The notes below the pieces were generated by a model. It was not told the DNA's origin. It did not search any database and saw nothing but the letters and a program-made list of their open reading frames with translations. A program made the position numbers and the translations under genes. A stretch of DNA of 64,000 bases, taken from contig JAKCOZ010000005.1 in NCBI GenBank assembly GCA_022605955.1, positions 31,162,950 through 31,226,949 of the forward strand. The letters are read 5' to 3'. This document shows positions 1-11,880 of this stretch, one piece after another. Numbering within the stretch: the first letter of the stretch is position 1; every line of letters begins with the position of its first letter. The stretch is from Rallus limicola. Taxonomy: Eukaryota; Chordata; Aves; Gruiformes; Rallidae.

Positions 1-1475
1 TCTGAGATATTAATTTTGACTGTATCTAAGAAAACTCAACATCAACAAGCTCATTAAATCTGATGTTAAAATTTACATCATTAGATTTCAAAGTCAGCAA
101 GCAGACATAATTATTTAATGATGGAGTTTCTCTGGGTTTTTTGGCCATTTTGGAGAATGTATTGTTTACTTGACAGACAGGTGGCTGTATAGTACTTATG
201 TCTGATTTTAACAATATCTGACAGTAAGAAAAATTAGAGCTCATTAACATTCACTCGACCCAGTGTCTGCACCACTGATCAATGCTTGGACTACAGTATG
301 GCTTAAAATACTTAATGAATCTTTGTTTGACAGGATCCAACTGCTGTTGGAGGAAAACGTGGATGATCTGATAGCTGGCAGAGTGAATATGGTCTGCACT
401 TTATAAACAAGGAAAATGTGAATAATTGGGGAGCAGAATGAGTGAGAGAAGTCTTTCAGGGCTTGTGGTGATTGATGAACTATATTATGGTTGACACACA
501 CATACTATATTTTGCATAAAAGCGTTAGCATCTGATTGAGCAGAAAAGCAGGGGAAAGCGAGATTGCCTATGTGATTAGTGGAAGGTAATCAGCCATCTG
601 TTAGGCATAATGCACTTACTAACGATGAAGATATAAAGCATATGTGTGCATGTGTTTACACAGGATCTTGAACCTTTTATACAAGTATCCATGAAAATAT
701 AGAACTGTATATGAAGAACTAACACAAGGCAAAAATATGCTCTAATTCATCTGATTTTTTTCTCTCATGGGAAAGAGTACAAGGATGTAGATACATTGTA
801 CAGCTCATAAATTTGTCTTTTCAGCAGACTGAAACAGTAGCTTCAGAAGCGACAGAAACAAATAATGAGGTGTATTTTTTTTTAATAATGGTATCATAAT
901 TCTCATTCTGAGTTAGAAGACGAAAATAAGATTATGTCCTGAAAATACTGAGAGGTTAATTTTTTATTGATAAGGGCATTTGAAAATGTATTTTCAGATG
1001 TTCACTTGCAAGTATAAAGTCATCTAGTCTATATAGCTATTTCAGGTACAGAAAGGATTTGGTTTAGGAGTTAGCTAGAGTCTGATGTATCATTGCTTGC
1101 CCACCTAAAACTGTAATTAATGCTACCAGGATTTTGTCATGTAGAACAGACAACTGATATTAGCTTTTCATGCTTATAAAGAACTTCATTGGTGATAGAG
1201 GCCTTGCATAGAAGGAAATGAATCACTTCTTTACCTCTTTTCAAAAATTGTTTTTGCATAGTAGTATATAAAGAGCAACTCTAAAGATGTATTCAGGTTT
1301 AATATGTGTTCTAATTTTTACTACAATTCACTGTCTGTACATCTCAAAAAATATGGAAAACAAAATACTCCAGAAATGCAACAAATTCTAAGGCCAGCAT
1401 TTAAAATCAGTCACTTGTGTCTTGTGGTGTTTGGTATTTTGACTCCAAGGTGTTGTTTAACTTGATCATCCACTC

Positions 1476-1509
1476 ATATATATATGTATGTATATATATA
1501 TATACACAC
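1476..1509. repeat. TA-rich dinucleotide microsatellite
   Basis: An alternating TA tract interrupted by two TG steps and running into ACAC at its right end. It is an ordinary intronic simple repeat and is likely to vary in length. Confidence 0.85.
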
Positions 1510-2008
1510 GCAATTTTTAAAATCAACTAAATGACAGCTTGGTATATGGAATAAATACACTTTTTTAAAATTAAAATTTATTTCTCTGAAATTTATCAGA
1601 TGTCATTGATGGTACATTATGCAAATACTGGAATTACTGGAAAAGGCCTTCCATGCCCCATCCTGTTGTTTCCACCTTCCAAGTTGCAGTATAAAAGTAA
1701 TATCCTAAATATTGGAGGGCGGTGGGTAGAGCTAGATGACAATAGATTCAAGTGTTTGGACGAGAATGGAGTGGAGAACAGCTAATTTAGTCACCTTCAG
1801 TAGCTGGTGTCTAAACAAAACTTTATCCATGCTGTCCTGTGTAAGACATAGTTAGAAACATGGAAGTCTAACTTTGCATGTGGTCAGTAATCCAAAAAAC
1901 AGAACCTACTTCTGATCAAAGAGTATTTTGGCAAGTTTTATAACTCTGAAATTGCTTCAGGTAGTCTGTGAGATTTGAAGATGCAGCTGGGCCTTGTTTG
2001 CTGTGTAG

Positions 2009-2322
2009 TCGCTCAACATTAGCACCTTGTGGCAGGGCTTTTCCTATTTTGCTCTCATATCCAGTGCACGAGGGTGACCGAAGCTTGCGCTGTCAGCACC
2101 TTGCCAGCGCGTTTCATAGGTCAGTGCAGGCATGACAGGGAATTATGTTGCTTTGCCACAGTTGTGGAGGAGGTGGGGGAGGGATAGCAGGGTGGAGCTT
2201 ACTGTTTCTCAAGCGATTTTGGGAGCGCTCCGGTGAACGCACCACTTCAGTGCCAGTTTTGTCGGAGAGTGCAGGAGAACATTTCAGTTTTCCTTTCTCG
2301 CAGCACAGTTGGATGATGACGC
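2009..2322. promoter_or_regulatory. CpG-enriched patch, possible intronic regulatory element
   Basis: By eye there are 13 CpG dinucleotides in about 310 bp, in an intron that otherwise has almost none. The patch contains GCGC/CCGG-type clusters near 2107 and 2226-2238 and a G-rich run near 2164-2182. It lies about 3 kb upstream of the first coding exon. Local CpG retention suggests an unmethylated regulatory element or alternative first exon. No TATA box or initiator was identified, so the regulatory reading is inference. Confidence 0.3.
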
Positions 2323-5065
2323 TTTTTTATTCTGCTAAGAAACAGTTTAAGGAATCTGTGTCCTAGTGTGGGGATTCAGTCATTTCTAGCAGCAACAGTT
2401 TCTCCTTTCAAGCATTTGTGGGCTTTGTAAAGCTTTACCAGCCCTAGCTAACTAGTACACACAGTGTGCTTTATTACCTCTGTAGGATTTTTTTTTTCTT
2501 TTTTAAGAACGTGAAAAGAATGATCTGTTTTAAAGTTTCTCCACATATTCTTACTTGAAGTGTTGCAACTTGTTACGATCTGGCAGAAAGAAAAGGATTC
2601 AAAGGACTTGACTTTAAGAGCAACTAGGATTAAGGAGGTATTAGCTGTAATGCTGGAGAGCCAGTATATAGAGTCAAGCACATCGTAACAAAAAACAGGT
2701 CAGCAGGCTCCTAATGGTTGCTAATTGCAAACTCAGTGTATTAAAGCTGGAGCTATGCTCTGCATGCAGCATGGACTGGCTTTTGTTTGCTTCTGCAGGA
2801 GCATGTTTTAATTTCTGTTTGCTAATTGCTTTAATGTCCTTACTAGAGCTGAGTCATGTTGAAAAACTCTCACAGTGTGCCAGGTTGTTTTGTTTTTTTC
2901 TTTCTTGTGGAAAAACTACTAAGCAAGTGCTGCACAGCGTTTCTGTATGGTTTAGTGATTCAGGACCAACTCTTTTGCTGGTAGGCATGTTTAATTTGTT
3001 AGCAATAAACATGCAGAAATAATGACCACATGTACTTCACTAGAATTTCATTTCCAGGAGGAAATTTTGTAAGGAATATGCTTGAAGTAGTAAGAGTTTT
3101 CACTGTTAGAACAGTTAGTTTTTATACTCTAAAACTGGGGCTATAAGCAGCAACACCTAAGACAAGTGTTTTCAAATTGAGTGATTTGTTTAACAATTCA
3201 TTTTGAGTACGTATGGCAACAGAGTTTATGTTGAAAAATGGGCAGTAAAAAGAGATGGACTTGAAAAATGCTCAGCGATGTTTATTTCATACAGTCTTGC
3301 TGCAGAGCTTTTAATAGAACACCATTTAATTCTGAAGTCTTCAAAAATGTAACTAAAAGAGTTGGAAATTGTACAGCAGGCACCAAGAATGATTGGAATC
3401 TTTTCATTTCCTTTCCTTGATTGCACTAATAGAAAATTTTGTTCTGAAGTGCCAAATTAACACTTGCTATCTTAATATCAGTTCTAAATATTGTTTTGTG
3501 TGGGTGATATATGAGCAAAAGGTAATTTACTAAGTAGTGGTAGGATAGGAAATAAAATCAAATTAACATTAAATGTAATTTTTTGTCCATCCCAGCTATG
3601 AGAAGTAGGCTGGTGTTGGGATACTTCTTCGTACTCTCATGGCCTGCAGGGTTAATCTCTGGATGTTGAGAATCTACTTGAAATATTTAGAAACAGAATT
3701 CAGTAGTCATAGTGAGGTTGATTTAGTTTTCTTTTTTTGCAACCTTACAGCTGTTATACTGCTAAAATGCAGTCTTTGTAGGAAAAAAATAAGAAAATAA
3801 GTCAAACTATAGAAACTTGGAATGTTGCCCAAATTAATAAATGCATAACTGAGTTATTTGCAGTCTTAGCATTATCCAAAAGGGATACAAACAGAAGTTT
3901 CTAAAACATGATTGAAATATTTCTATTATGCACTGCTTAAAACAAAGAAAAAATGTTTTTAAAAGGATGTAATTTTCCTAATTCTTTTAATGTATACATA
4001 CCAAATATAGCTTAGATTTGTAAAGTATTAAAGAAGCAAGTAAGTGCTTATATGAGGTTTAGTGAAGTTGTATGTCAAAGGCACACAATTGTCAAATCTA
4101 AGTGTCTTCAAAATTAGGTAAAAAAATACATCTACTGAATGAAAGTTTTCATAACGCTTTAGACACTTGGATCCAGACCAGCTGTGTGCTGTTAAGCATT
4201 TTTTTTCTTGGGCATAGATTTTATGACAGTCTTCTGTATTACATGAAGCCAGAAGGTACAAAGAAAGAGGTACAAAGTGGTTTGCTCATTTACTTTTTCC
4301 AGTGAACCTTGTAAATGTATATTGATGACACAGCTTTAGGCTTTAATAAAGCCACTCTTGTATTTTATTGTTTTAATTTTACATAATTATTTTGAAGTTT
4401 AAAATTCTTATCTATAGGTTTTGATGGAGTTGTTGCTTATTGCATCAATTCTTATTTGAACAAAACTGCAAGAATTTAAACTTCAAAACTAAAATCTACT
4501 TACGATAGATCAACCAAGCATCTTTAAAAGTTGCTTCAAATTTGCCTTCAAAATTTTTTGTGCATGATCAAGCTGCAGTAAGGTGGGCAGTTTAAAAATT
4601 TGAATAAAACTTAAGATGTTTTCTGTTTAGTCATAAATTTCAGGCCAAAGAATACGATCTGTAATGTTCTAGTTTATGAATACAAGTCCTACATTAACTC
4701 GTGGAGTTAAGAAAAATTCTGTTAGCTTTGTTAATGCTCAGTTTATGTTGCAGAAAATCAGAACATATTTTTCATGAATAAAAACTCCCATTTCCATCCT
4801 GATTGTATACAATGAGGGAAATGCTGTAGTTGTGTTTCTCAAACAAAGAACTTGTTTGTTCAAATCAACAAAGTTAATTTGAAAACCTTCTTTAATCTTG
4901 AACTTTTAATGTAGATTTGCAGGGTGAAGAATTTATTTAGAAGTACAGTATCTTCTGATGTTGACGTTTACTCCTTGTCTTGTGAACATGTTTGGGTTGT
5001 TGTTTTGTTTTTTTTGCAAAAATTCAGTCTCATAACAGCAGTTTTTCTTCTTTTTACCTTTACAG

Positions 5066-5099
5066 CTATTTTGGAAAGAATTATGGTTTAGACTTTCCA
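5066..5099 (+). other. AKAP6: AKAP6 5' UTR segment in first coding exon
   Basis: These 34 nt lie between the acceptor AG (5064-5065) and the ATG at 5100. They contain an upstream ATG at 5083 followed by one codon and a TAG (5089-5091). This two-codon uORF is out of frame with the main start and ends 8 nt before it. There is no in-frame stop between the acceptor and the main ATG, so the 5' limit of the reading frame cannot be decided from this exon alone. The ATG at 5100 is chosen because its product matches the known AKAP6 N-terminus. Confidence 0.8.
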
Positions 5100-5423
5100 A
5101 TGTTAGCCATGGATGTAGCACTTTCTCCCATGAGAACACAAGAACTGGATCCCGTGCCGTCTGATGCATCTCCCATGCTGATAAACATGACTCCTACAGT
5201 GGAACGAGATGGAGAAGAGGACGTCATGAAGGAGCTTGATTCTGGCCAGCAGTACGAAAAGCCTCCCCCTCTACACACTGGGGCCGATTGGAAGATTGTT
5301 CTCCACTTGCCAGAAATTGAGACCTGGCTTCGGATGACATCTGAAAGAGTCAGGGATCTCACCTACTCTGTCCAGCAGGACTCAGATAGCAAGCATGTGG
5401 ATGTGCACCTAGTACAGCTGAAG
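5100..5423 (+). CDS. AKAP6: AKAP6 (mAKAP), first coding exon, residues 1-108
   Basis: AKAP6 is a perinuclear scaffold of muscle and neurons. It gathers PKA, phosphodiesterase, calcineurin, adenylyl cyclase and other signalling proteins at the nuclear envelope. This exon encodes the alpha-isoform N-terminus, starting MLAMDVALSP; as I recall the human protein, it begins MLTMSVTLSP. An acidic, Pro-containing linker (about 1-50) is followed by a strongly conserved block from QQYEKPPPL through ETWLRMTSERVRDLTY to HLVQLK, the start of a predicted helical, spectrin-like region. The exon ends AAG followed by gtagga, a good donor, in phase 0 (324 coding nt). The start at 5100 has weak context (C at -3, T at +4). 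The next Met codon (5109) has strong context (G at -3, G at +4), so M4 could also be used. Identity rests on recognised protein similarity and is very secure. Confidence 0.96.
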
Positions 5424-5589
5424 GTAGGATGGATTTTATATTGCAGAATTCGCAGTCAGGGTGGTGCACTCAACTCTTCTACTCATAAAGTAAACAAAGG
5501 GTTTTTCATAGCTGCTGTAGGATGTCTGACAGTCTGTGTTAAAAACTGAATTAATCCTTTTCAGGGGCATAATAGAAACTGTATCATTC

Positions 5590-5610
5590 TTTTTTTTTTT
5601 TTTTTTTTTT
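5590..5610. repeat. Poly-T tract (21 T)
   Basis: An uninterrupted run of T, 166 nt past the exon donor. The sequence to its right (to about 6500) is less AT-rich than the surrounding intron. The run could be a plain homopolymer or the reverse complement of a poly-A tail of a retrocopied transcript; see findings. Confidence 0.9.
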
Positions 5611-7589
5611 GCAACATTATTTACTCATCACTTAATTCAACTGTCATAACCACAATAATGAACACATTCATGCTCCAAGAGCAGGTAATACAATGCTAAC
5701 AGTAACCTGACCAGACATCTCAGAAGTCCCCAGAAATATTCTAATGGGCTCCAGTACCTAAAACTCTCAAAAGTGTACTTCAATAAGCATGGCTACTCAT
5801 TTGAAAACAAAGCAAGTTTCAGAGGTGGTCTAATGTCTGGCTTTCGGTTGTATAAAGATTATGCTGGAGATAGAACTCAGGTGGGACTACACATGAAATG
5901 GTATATGTATAGGAGTTTTTTTTCAAATCTGAGTCTGTATAGGAAATAAGAAGTGACAGGATCGAACAGTCACAGCCAGTAAATCAACCTTCTTTACCTG
6001 CCCCCTCCCTCCACCCCGTAAGAAAATGCATTAACAAGACTAGAATTTGTCTCCCAAAAATCTGTGTTTTGTGTAAACCAACAGAGCAACAATCTCCCTT
6101 CCCCCAACCTGACAACTGAACACTAATCTTTAAGCAATTATCTTTGTCTTGGTCCCAGGTTTAAATTTCAGTGTAGATCTTTAAAGATATTTAGAAAATT
6201 AAAGGTGAAATTCAAATAAGTATTATCTGGGCCTGTATGTGTATGGTCGTTTGTGTGGCTTGGTATGCTGCAGCAGATGAAGCATGCTTTTGAAGGCAAC
6301 AAACAATCCAAAAATAGCAGGCAAATGTTATCTCTTCAGACTAAGCTCTCTTCAGAGTTGCATTCTGAGGCCTGTTTATGTGAACATAGTCTTCCTTCAT
6401 ACTCAGCACGATGGTATTTTATTTGTGTTTATTTTAGGACTGGAGCTGTAGGCTGTCTTAAAATATAACTCTGTGTACTAGTGCTAACCATAGAGCAATT
6501 GTACTGTAATCAGTCCTAACCATATAAAGAACTGATCTTAATTTTTTTATGGTCCTGACATTTTTCTGAAAAATTTGGAGTAGACACTGACAGCTTTTGA
6601 TGAGAGAAAGGACTGTGTCCAAAAGGTGCAGTAGTTTTTCAGCAAATACGCTTAAAAGGTATTTCCCCAGACTGACATAAGAATTCTTGCTTGACTAGGT
6701 GTCAGTTCTGATCTGGAATTGCTTGTGGTGCAGTGCTGAGCTGAAACTCAAAGCTGAGGAGCTTGTGAATGGTATTCACATACAGCCTTGGGCTTGCTCA
6801 GAGCAGAACTGATTTCTGCCTGTTTATGAAATGAGAATACACTGCACAAATCATTCACTTTATACATCCACTAAAACACTTTATTTCCAAATTGTGGTCA
6901 GGGAATGGGTAGCCTTCCTCACCATTTTCTCCTTTTTTAGAGTTTATTTGTGAAGTTCATAAAATACTTTCCTAATGTGTTTTCCCACCTAAGCAATTAC
7001 TATAGCACCTAGAGATTGTTTGGGGCTAGGAAGAATTTTGGCTAATGCAACTGAAAAAAAAAAAAAAGCACAAAAAGGAATCACAATTATCTGCAATTAT
7101 CTGGTATGTCAGCCTGGGGGGTCCTGTCCTTGAGGCTATCAAATACTCTGTGTACAGACCCTGGACTCAGAAGGAAGTGATCTTTCTCCGTGTGTGTTTG
7201 TACATGTGCATCAGCGTGTGTGTGTGCAGAATAATGACTTGTATGTGAAGATATTTAAAAAATATTTCATATATATTTTCAAATTTTTCAAAAAGTAACA
7301 TAAAAAGAATCTGCTTTCCAAAAGATCTGAAGTGGTGGCAAAAACCACAGCAAAGTCTTGACAAAAACATTAGGAATACTGTTTCTGTAACCTACTTACC
7401 TTTGAAACTGTATACAAGCAAAAAGAAGATAAGACTGTATAAGCAAGTATTGTGGACATGCTTTTATTCACACTTTAGATATATTTTAAATTCTTTATCC
7501 TTGTATCCTCTTGCATTACATAACTTAAGATCAACTAAGCAGAAAACCCCCAAACATAACCTCACATAGATGTTCTTTTTTGATATCCT

Positions 7590-8110
7590 CTGTGCTCTGA
7601 TAATTCACCTTGAGGAGGTCCTTCTGACTGCTCTGGGTCTTTCTGGACTTGTGGTGCCCAGGCTGGACACAGGGCTCAATGTGAAGCTTCACCACTGCTG
7701 ACTAGACTGGAAAAAGTATTTCACTTACCTTTCAAACAATACATATAAGTTTAGTATTTTCTTTGTTTTTCAGAACAGCTGGAGATGATTGATTCATGTT
7801 CAGTTTGCGAGTCCCTGCAACTCCCACACGTCTTTGTTGCACTATATGTTCTTTCACCTCTTTTTCCATTTCATCTGTGAAATTTTACATGTAGGATATT
7901 ACCTTTGTCCATTGTTGAACTTGTATTGGGTTTTTATTCCCTCTTCTGTTTCTCAAGAGTGTCTGTGACTTTTTAATTTCCAAATCTGTTTTCTATGTTT
8001 GAAGTATCTTCCCTAAGCACACATACTGTTGTCATCTGCAAATTTAAGAAGCCTCCTCTCCACAGATTTGTCCAAATCATAAGGACAAAAAAGAATGATA
8101 CAGACTCAAG
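7590..8110 (-). mobile_element. Old, diverged CR1 LINE fragment
   Basis: On the + strand, segments at about 7650-7715 (TGGTGCCCAGGCTGGACACA), 7898-7925 (TTTGTCCATTGTTGAACTTG) and 8032-8100 (GTCATCTGCAAATTTAAGAA) follow, in order, the reverse complement of the CR1 reverse-transcriptase region. The match is weak and gapped, as expected of an ancient copy. Its 3' end is not recognisable and no frame is open. The boundaries are approximate. Confidence 0.5.
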
Positions 8111-8122
8111 TTAAAGAAAACC

Positions 8123-8169
8123 TTGTAACTTAATAGCTTGTAACTTAATAGCTTATATATAAGCTATTA
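8123..8169. repeat. 15-bp tandem duplication merging into a 24-bp perfect palindrome
   Basis: TTGTAACTTAATAGC occurs twice head to tail (8123-8137 and 8138-8152). The second copy runs into a perfect palindrome at 8146-8169 centred on TATATA. It is followed by about 60 bp of almost pure A/T. The structure is seen directly; no function is implied. Confidence 0.95.
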
Positions 8170-11100
8170 TAAATATATTCATACTTATATTATTATTATT
8201 TATATTATGAATATAAATATAATAAATTTTAGACTGCAAATGTAGCATTAAGACAAACAATTTTTCATTTACTCAATAGTTTGTCCTCAGACAGGAGAGG
8301 TTCAATTCAATTTTCATACAACTTTCTATTTGTTTAAACATGTTTGAAGTTGATTACCTTCTGGCCATCATTTGGCTTATGGTGATAGGGCTGGTTGAGA
8401 ATGTAGACCACAGCAGACTTTTTATATTACTCCTTGGAAAAATTGCTCAGCAAACAAATCATCTCTTTCTCTTGTGAGTGTTTGCTCTGTATCCCTGTAG
8501 CAGATTTGTCTGTGTTTCTGCTCTTTCTGTAATCAAGAGTGTTGTTTCTTTTCTTTCTTGTGACTTGTTCCCTGGGGATTTTGGTGTCTGCTGCCAGTCT
8601 CTTTTCATGCTACACGCCTTAGGGCTTTACTAGCCACCACTGATCCTTTGAAAATACTCGTTTCTCTCACTTTTGCAATGCCCTTTCTCAGAACTAGCCA
8701 TGCAGTGTGAGTGGGAGGCTTGTCTTATGCTGTCCCTTGGGAAAATTCCTGGAAAGCTCAGTTTCACGTGAGTGCTTCAGTAAGCTAGATGCATGAATCA
8801 TAACTCTCTGGTGTCAGGAATGCCTTATATTAGTAATTTGTCTGGTCATTCTAAACTTAAGCCATATCATGCTAAGATACATTTACATTTCTCTAACACA
8901 ATCAGTGTAGGTGTTACCAGTTGCAAATATGTGTAAAAGAGGGAAAAAAAAAAGTTTTTACTACAAGCAAATGTAGAAAAGCACTCACTGTCCTTGTATT
9001 GTGTTAGCCTGCTAAGATACTTTCATGGCCCATTTACCTTTTTTATTCTGAAAAAAGATGCTTGCTTTTACAGCAAATTTTTCCTCAGATTCTTCCCGAG
9101 GTTCAATATGGATTCAACTCCCTTTCTGCTTTGTCACTTTATTTCTTTTAACCCTTTCAGGGAAGGGTCTTATGTTTTGACTCGATTACTGCTTTCTGTC
9201 TTCTCAAAAAGCCCTGTTGTTTTAGATGATCTCATATAATCTTCTGTATTTGAGATGTCTGTTAACTTCTTTTCCTGCAGTCTGAATCTCTAGACTGTAC
9301 AGGCAATTGTGTCTTATAAGAGAATTTGGAGAAGCATCAAACCTCATCATGTATACCAGAACATAACTGATATTTTACAAATGATCACAGAAAATGTTAG
9401 TGACAGTTGTTACAGAAGGAAGTATAGGCAAAGCTCTTAATGGAAATATGTGTGGACTGCTTTATCACAGAAGTTGGCCGCAAGAGACAACCGTTATACA
9501 AAACGGGTGAAAATAAAACCTTAATTGGGGAGGTTGACTGCAGCTTTGCTCAGCTGTTTTGCTTGCAGGCAAATAGGATCCTGATATTTCAAGTGAAGGG
9601 TTGCTATGCAAATTTACAAGAGCTGTTATTTTGAAGGAGGCAAAGGGAAATAACGATTCTTAAGTTCACAGAGATATTTCTGAGAAGACTTCTGGGTGTG
9701 CTTAACAGTTATACTTCACAAAACAATTTTCTCTGACATAGTTTTATACCTTCCACACATGGATGTTAGTATGAGTGTCTATAAAAGCCAACATTTGACT
9801 ATAAACTATGGGCTATAGCTTAAAGACATACTATTATGTTTAGGTCAAAGGACCAAGTTTTTGCACATAAATTTGTGTAAATGTTGGTGTTTACACAGAG
9901 TCTGAGGTTTAGCAAATAGGTTGAGGGTCAGTAATATGATATTTATGTGCTTTGGGCACTATAAACACCTTAAGTTGCAGATAAAATAGTTTAAACATCA
10001 GTGAAATGCAATTCAGATTGAAAAATCAAAGCTTATGGGCTTTATGTGCAAGATGATAACTCCTCTAAAATCTGATTTTCAGTTTTTGAGAAGTATTTTA
10101 TATTGTCTATAGCTAGAAGAGAGAATGTACACAAAACTTTCAGTCTCTGTAATCCTGTTAAATCTGTAAATTTCTCTGAGAAAATTAATCTGAAAAGTTT
10201 GAAGGAGATGAATGTTTCTGTTGAATGCAGAGGAGAAGCTGTTATATTCTCCATGCTGTCAATAAGCATAAATAAACTCTGATTTACTGGGTATTTTTTA
10301 AAGAGAATTTTCTTGAAATATTTGAGGTTTTAGTGTCTACTACAGATTTGAAGCAGTTAAAACTATTCAGAATCTTCAAATTCTTTATAAACTTCAAATA
10401 TTTCTGTGTTAGATTAATTATTTCAGAGAAAATATATACAAAATCACTTTCCTTTCATCTGATGACAGTTTATGTTTGTGAAGCACGTAAATCCTAAAGA
10501 AACGGTAATTTGACTATAAACATATTATGTATTGCTGTTTATTTACAGCAATTCCAAAGATGTGACAGCCTTTGTAGATTACAATCTAAGTAACTGCAGA
10601 TGTAACTTTTTTTTTTCTTCTTTTGGCCAGATGGCTTAATGCAAATACACCACAGTCAAAAATATGCTACCTGACTTGCTGCAAATCAAAACCAAGTTTA
10701 TTTATGCAAGTATGGTGAAAGACTAGATAATAAATACTTTTATTTATATGGAACATTTCCAGTGGAATATAAGTATATAAACACATAAAATATGTTTATA
10801 TTACCCTGATATTAGTGAAATAGTTTTTTTTGAAGGGGAAGGGTTAGGGTTAAGAGCCCATTCTAGCTAAGCCTCTACTCAAATGCATTCATTCCTACAA
10901 CCTCAGCAGGATGACTTTATATGCCTTAATTCACCTAGTATTTAACCAATGGGTAATAGGATTTATTTGGATAAAGCCAGATTTTTTGTGGGCATTTTTA
11001 AAAACTGTTTGTAGGATCTATCATATTTCTTACACTAAATTTCTTTTTCAAACTGTATATTATACACATCAAAAAAAATCAGGCATTCATAATAAGTCTA

Positions 11101-11234
11101 CAGAAGCAGATGATATATAATAATATACATTGATAACAATATATATTGATAATACTATAATGATAACTTGATACATATATATATAGAACATACCTGCTAT
11201 ATCTATTAGTTCTATGCTTTGTAAACATGAGATT

Positions 11235-11880
11235 TCACAGAATCCCAGAATCACAGAATTGTAGGGGTTGGAAGGGACCTTTAGAGATCATCGGGTCCAA
11301 CCCCCCTGCCAAGCAGGCTCCCTAGCTCATATTGCACAGATAGGCATCCAGAGTCTTGAATATCTCCAAAGCAGGAGACTCCACCACCTCCCAGGGCTCT
11401 GTCACCCTCACTTCTTCCACATGTTGGTGCGGAACTTCCTGTGCTCTAACTTGAAGCCACTGCCCCTTGTCCTGTCTCCACAGACCACTGAAAAGGGGGT
11501 GGCCAATTCCCCCTGCATCCCATACTTAAGATATTTATAAACATTGATTAGGTCCCCCCTCAGTCGTCTTTTCTCCAGGCTGAACAGTCCCATCTCACTC
11601 AGCCTTTCCCCGTAGGGGAGATGTTCCAGGCCCTTAATCATCTTCATATCCATTCTCTGGACTCTCTCAAGGAGATCCCTGTCTTTTTTATACCAGGGAG
11701 TCCAGAACTGGACACAATACTCCAGGTGGGGCCTAACCTGGGCAGAGTAGAGGGGGAGGATCACCTCCTTAGACCTGCTGACCACACTATTCCTGACGCA
11801 ATCCAGGATCCCATTGGCCCTCCTAGCCACCAGTGCACACTGCTGACTCATGGCCAACCTGTCATCAACCAGTACATGTC
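11235..11880 (-). mobile_element. CR1 LINE, 3' portion with open reverse-transcriptase tail
   Basis: The 3' end is at the left: tcacagaatcccagaatcac followed by the typical GGTTGGAAGGGACC segment. Reading on the minus strand, an open frame of 149 codons (11857 down to 11408) encodes the C-terminal part of the CR1 reverse transcriptase. Residues such as [15 protein letters not shown] and [20 protein letters not shown] are diagnostic. It is truncated at the 5' end near 11880, like nearly all CR1 copies. The uninterrupted frame makes it one of the better-preserved copies here, but it cannot be autonomous. Confidence 0.95.

Larger units (their letters stand above)
1..5065 (+). other. AKAP6: AKAP6 intron, 3' part (upstream of first coding exon)
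   Basis: Non-coding stretch that ends in a good acceptor: a pyrimidine-rich tract from about 5041 and the AG at 5064-5065. It is AT-rich, with a TA/TG simple repeat near 1476-1509 and a CpG-enriched patch at 2009-2322. The open frames of 60-100 codons here show no recognisable domain or codon pattern and look like chance frames. No CR1 copy was recognised. The non-coding first exon(s) and main promoter of the gene are presumably upstream of the window. Confidence 0.8.

Noticed and set aside
10845..10857. AGGGTTAGGGTTA, resembling two telomere repeat units
   Set aside because: Only about two units, with no degenerate copies around them; too short to call an interstitial telomere tract.
11408..11857. 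149-codon minus-strand frame as a host gene
   Set aside because: It is the C-terminal reverse-transcriptase part of a truncated CR1 element, not a host protein.
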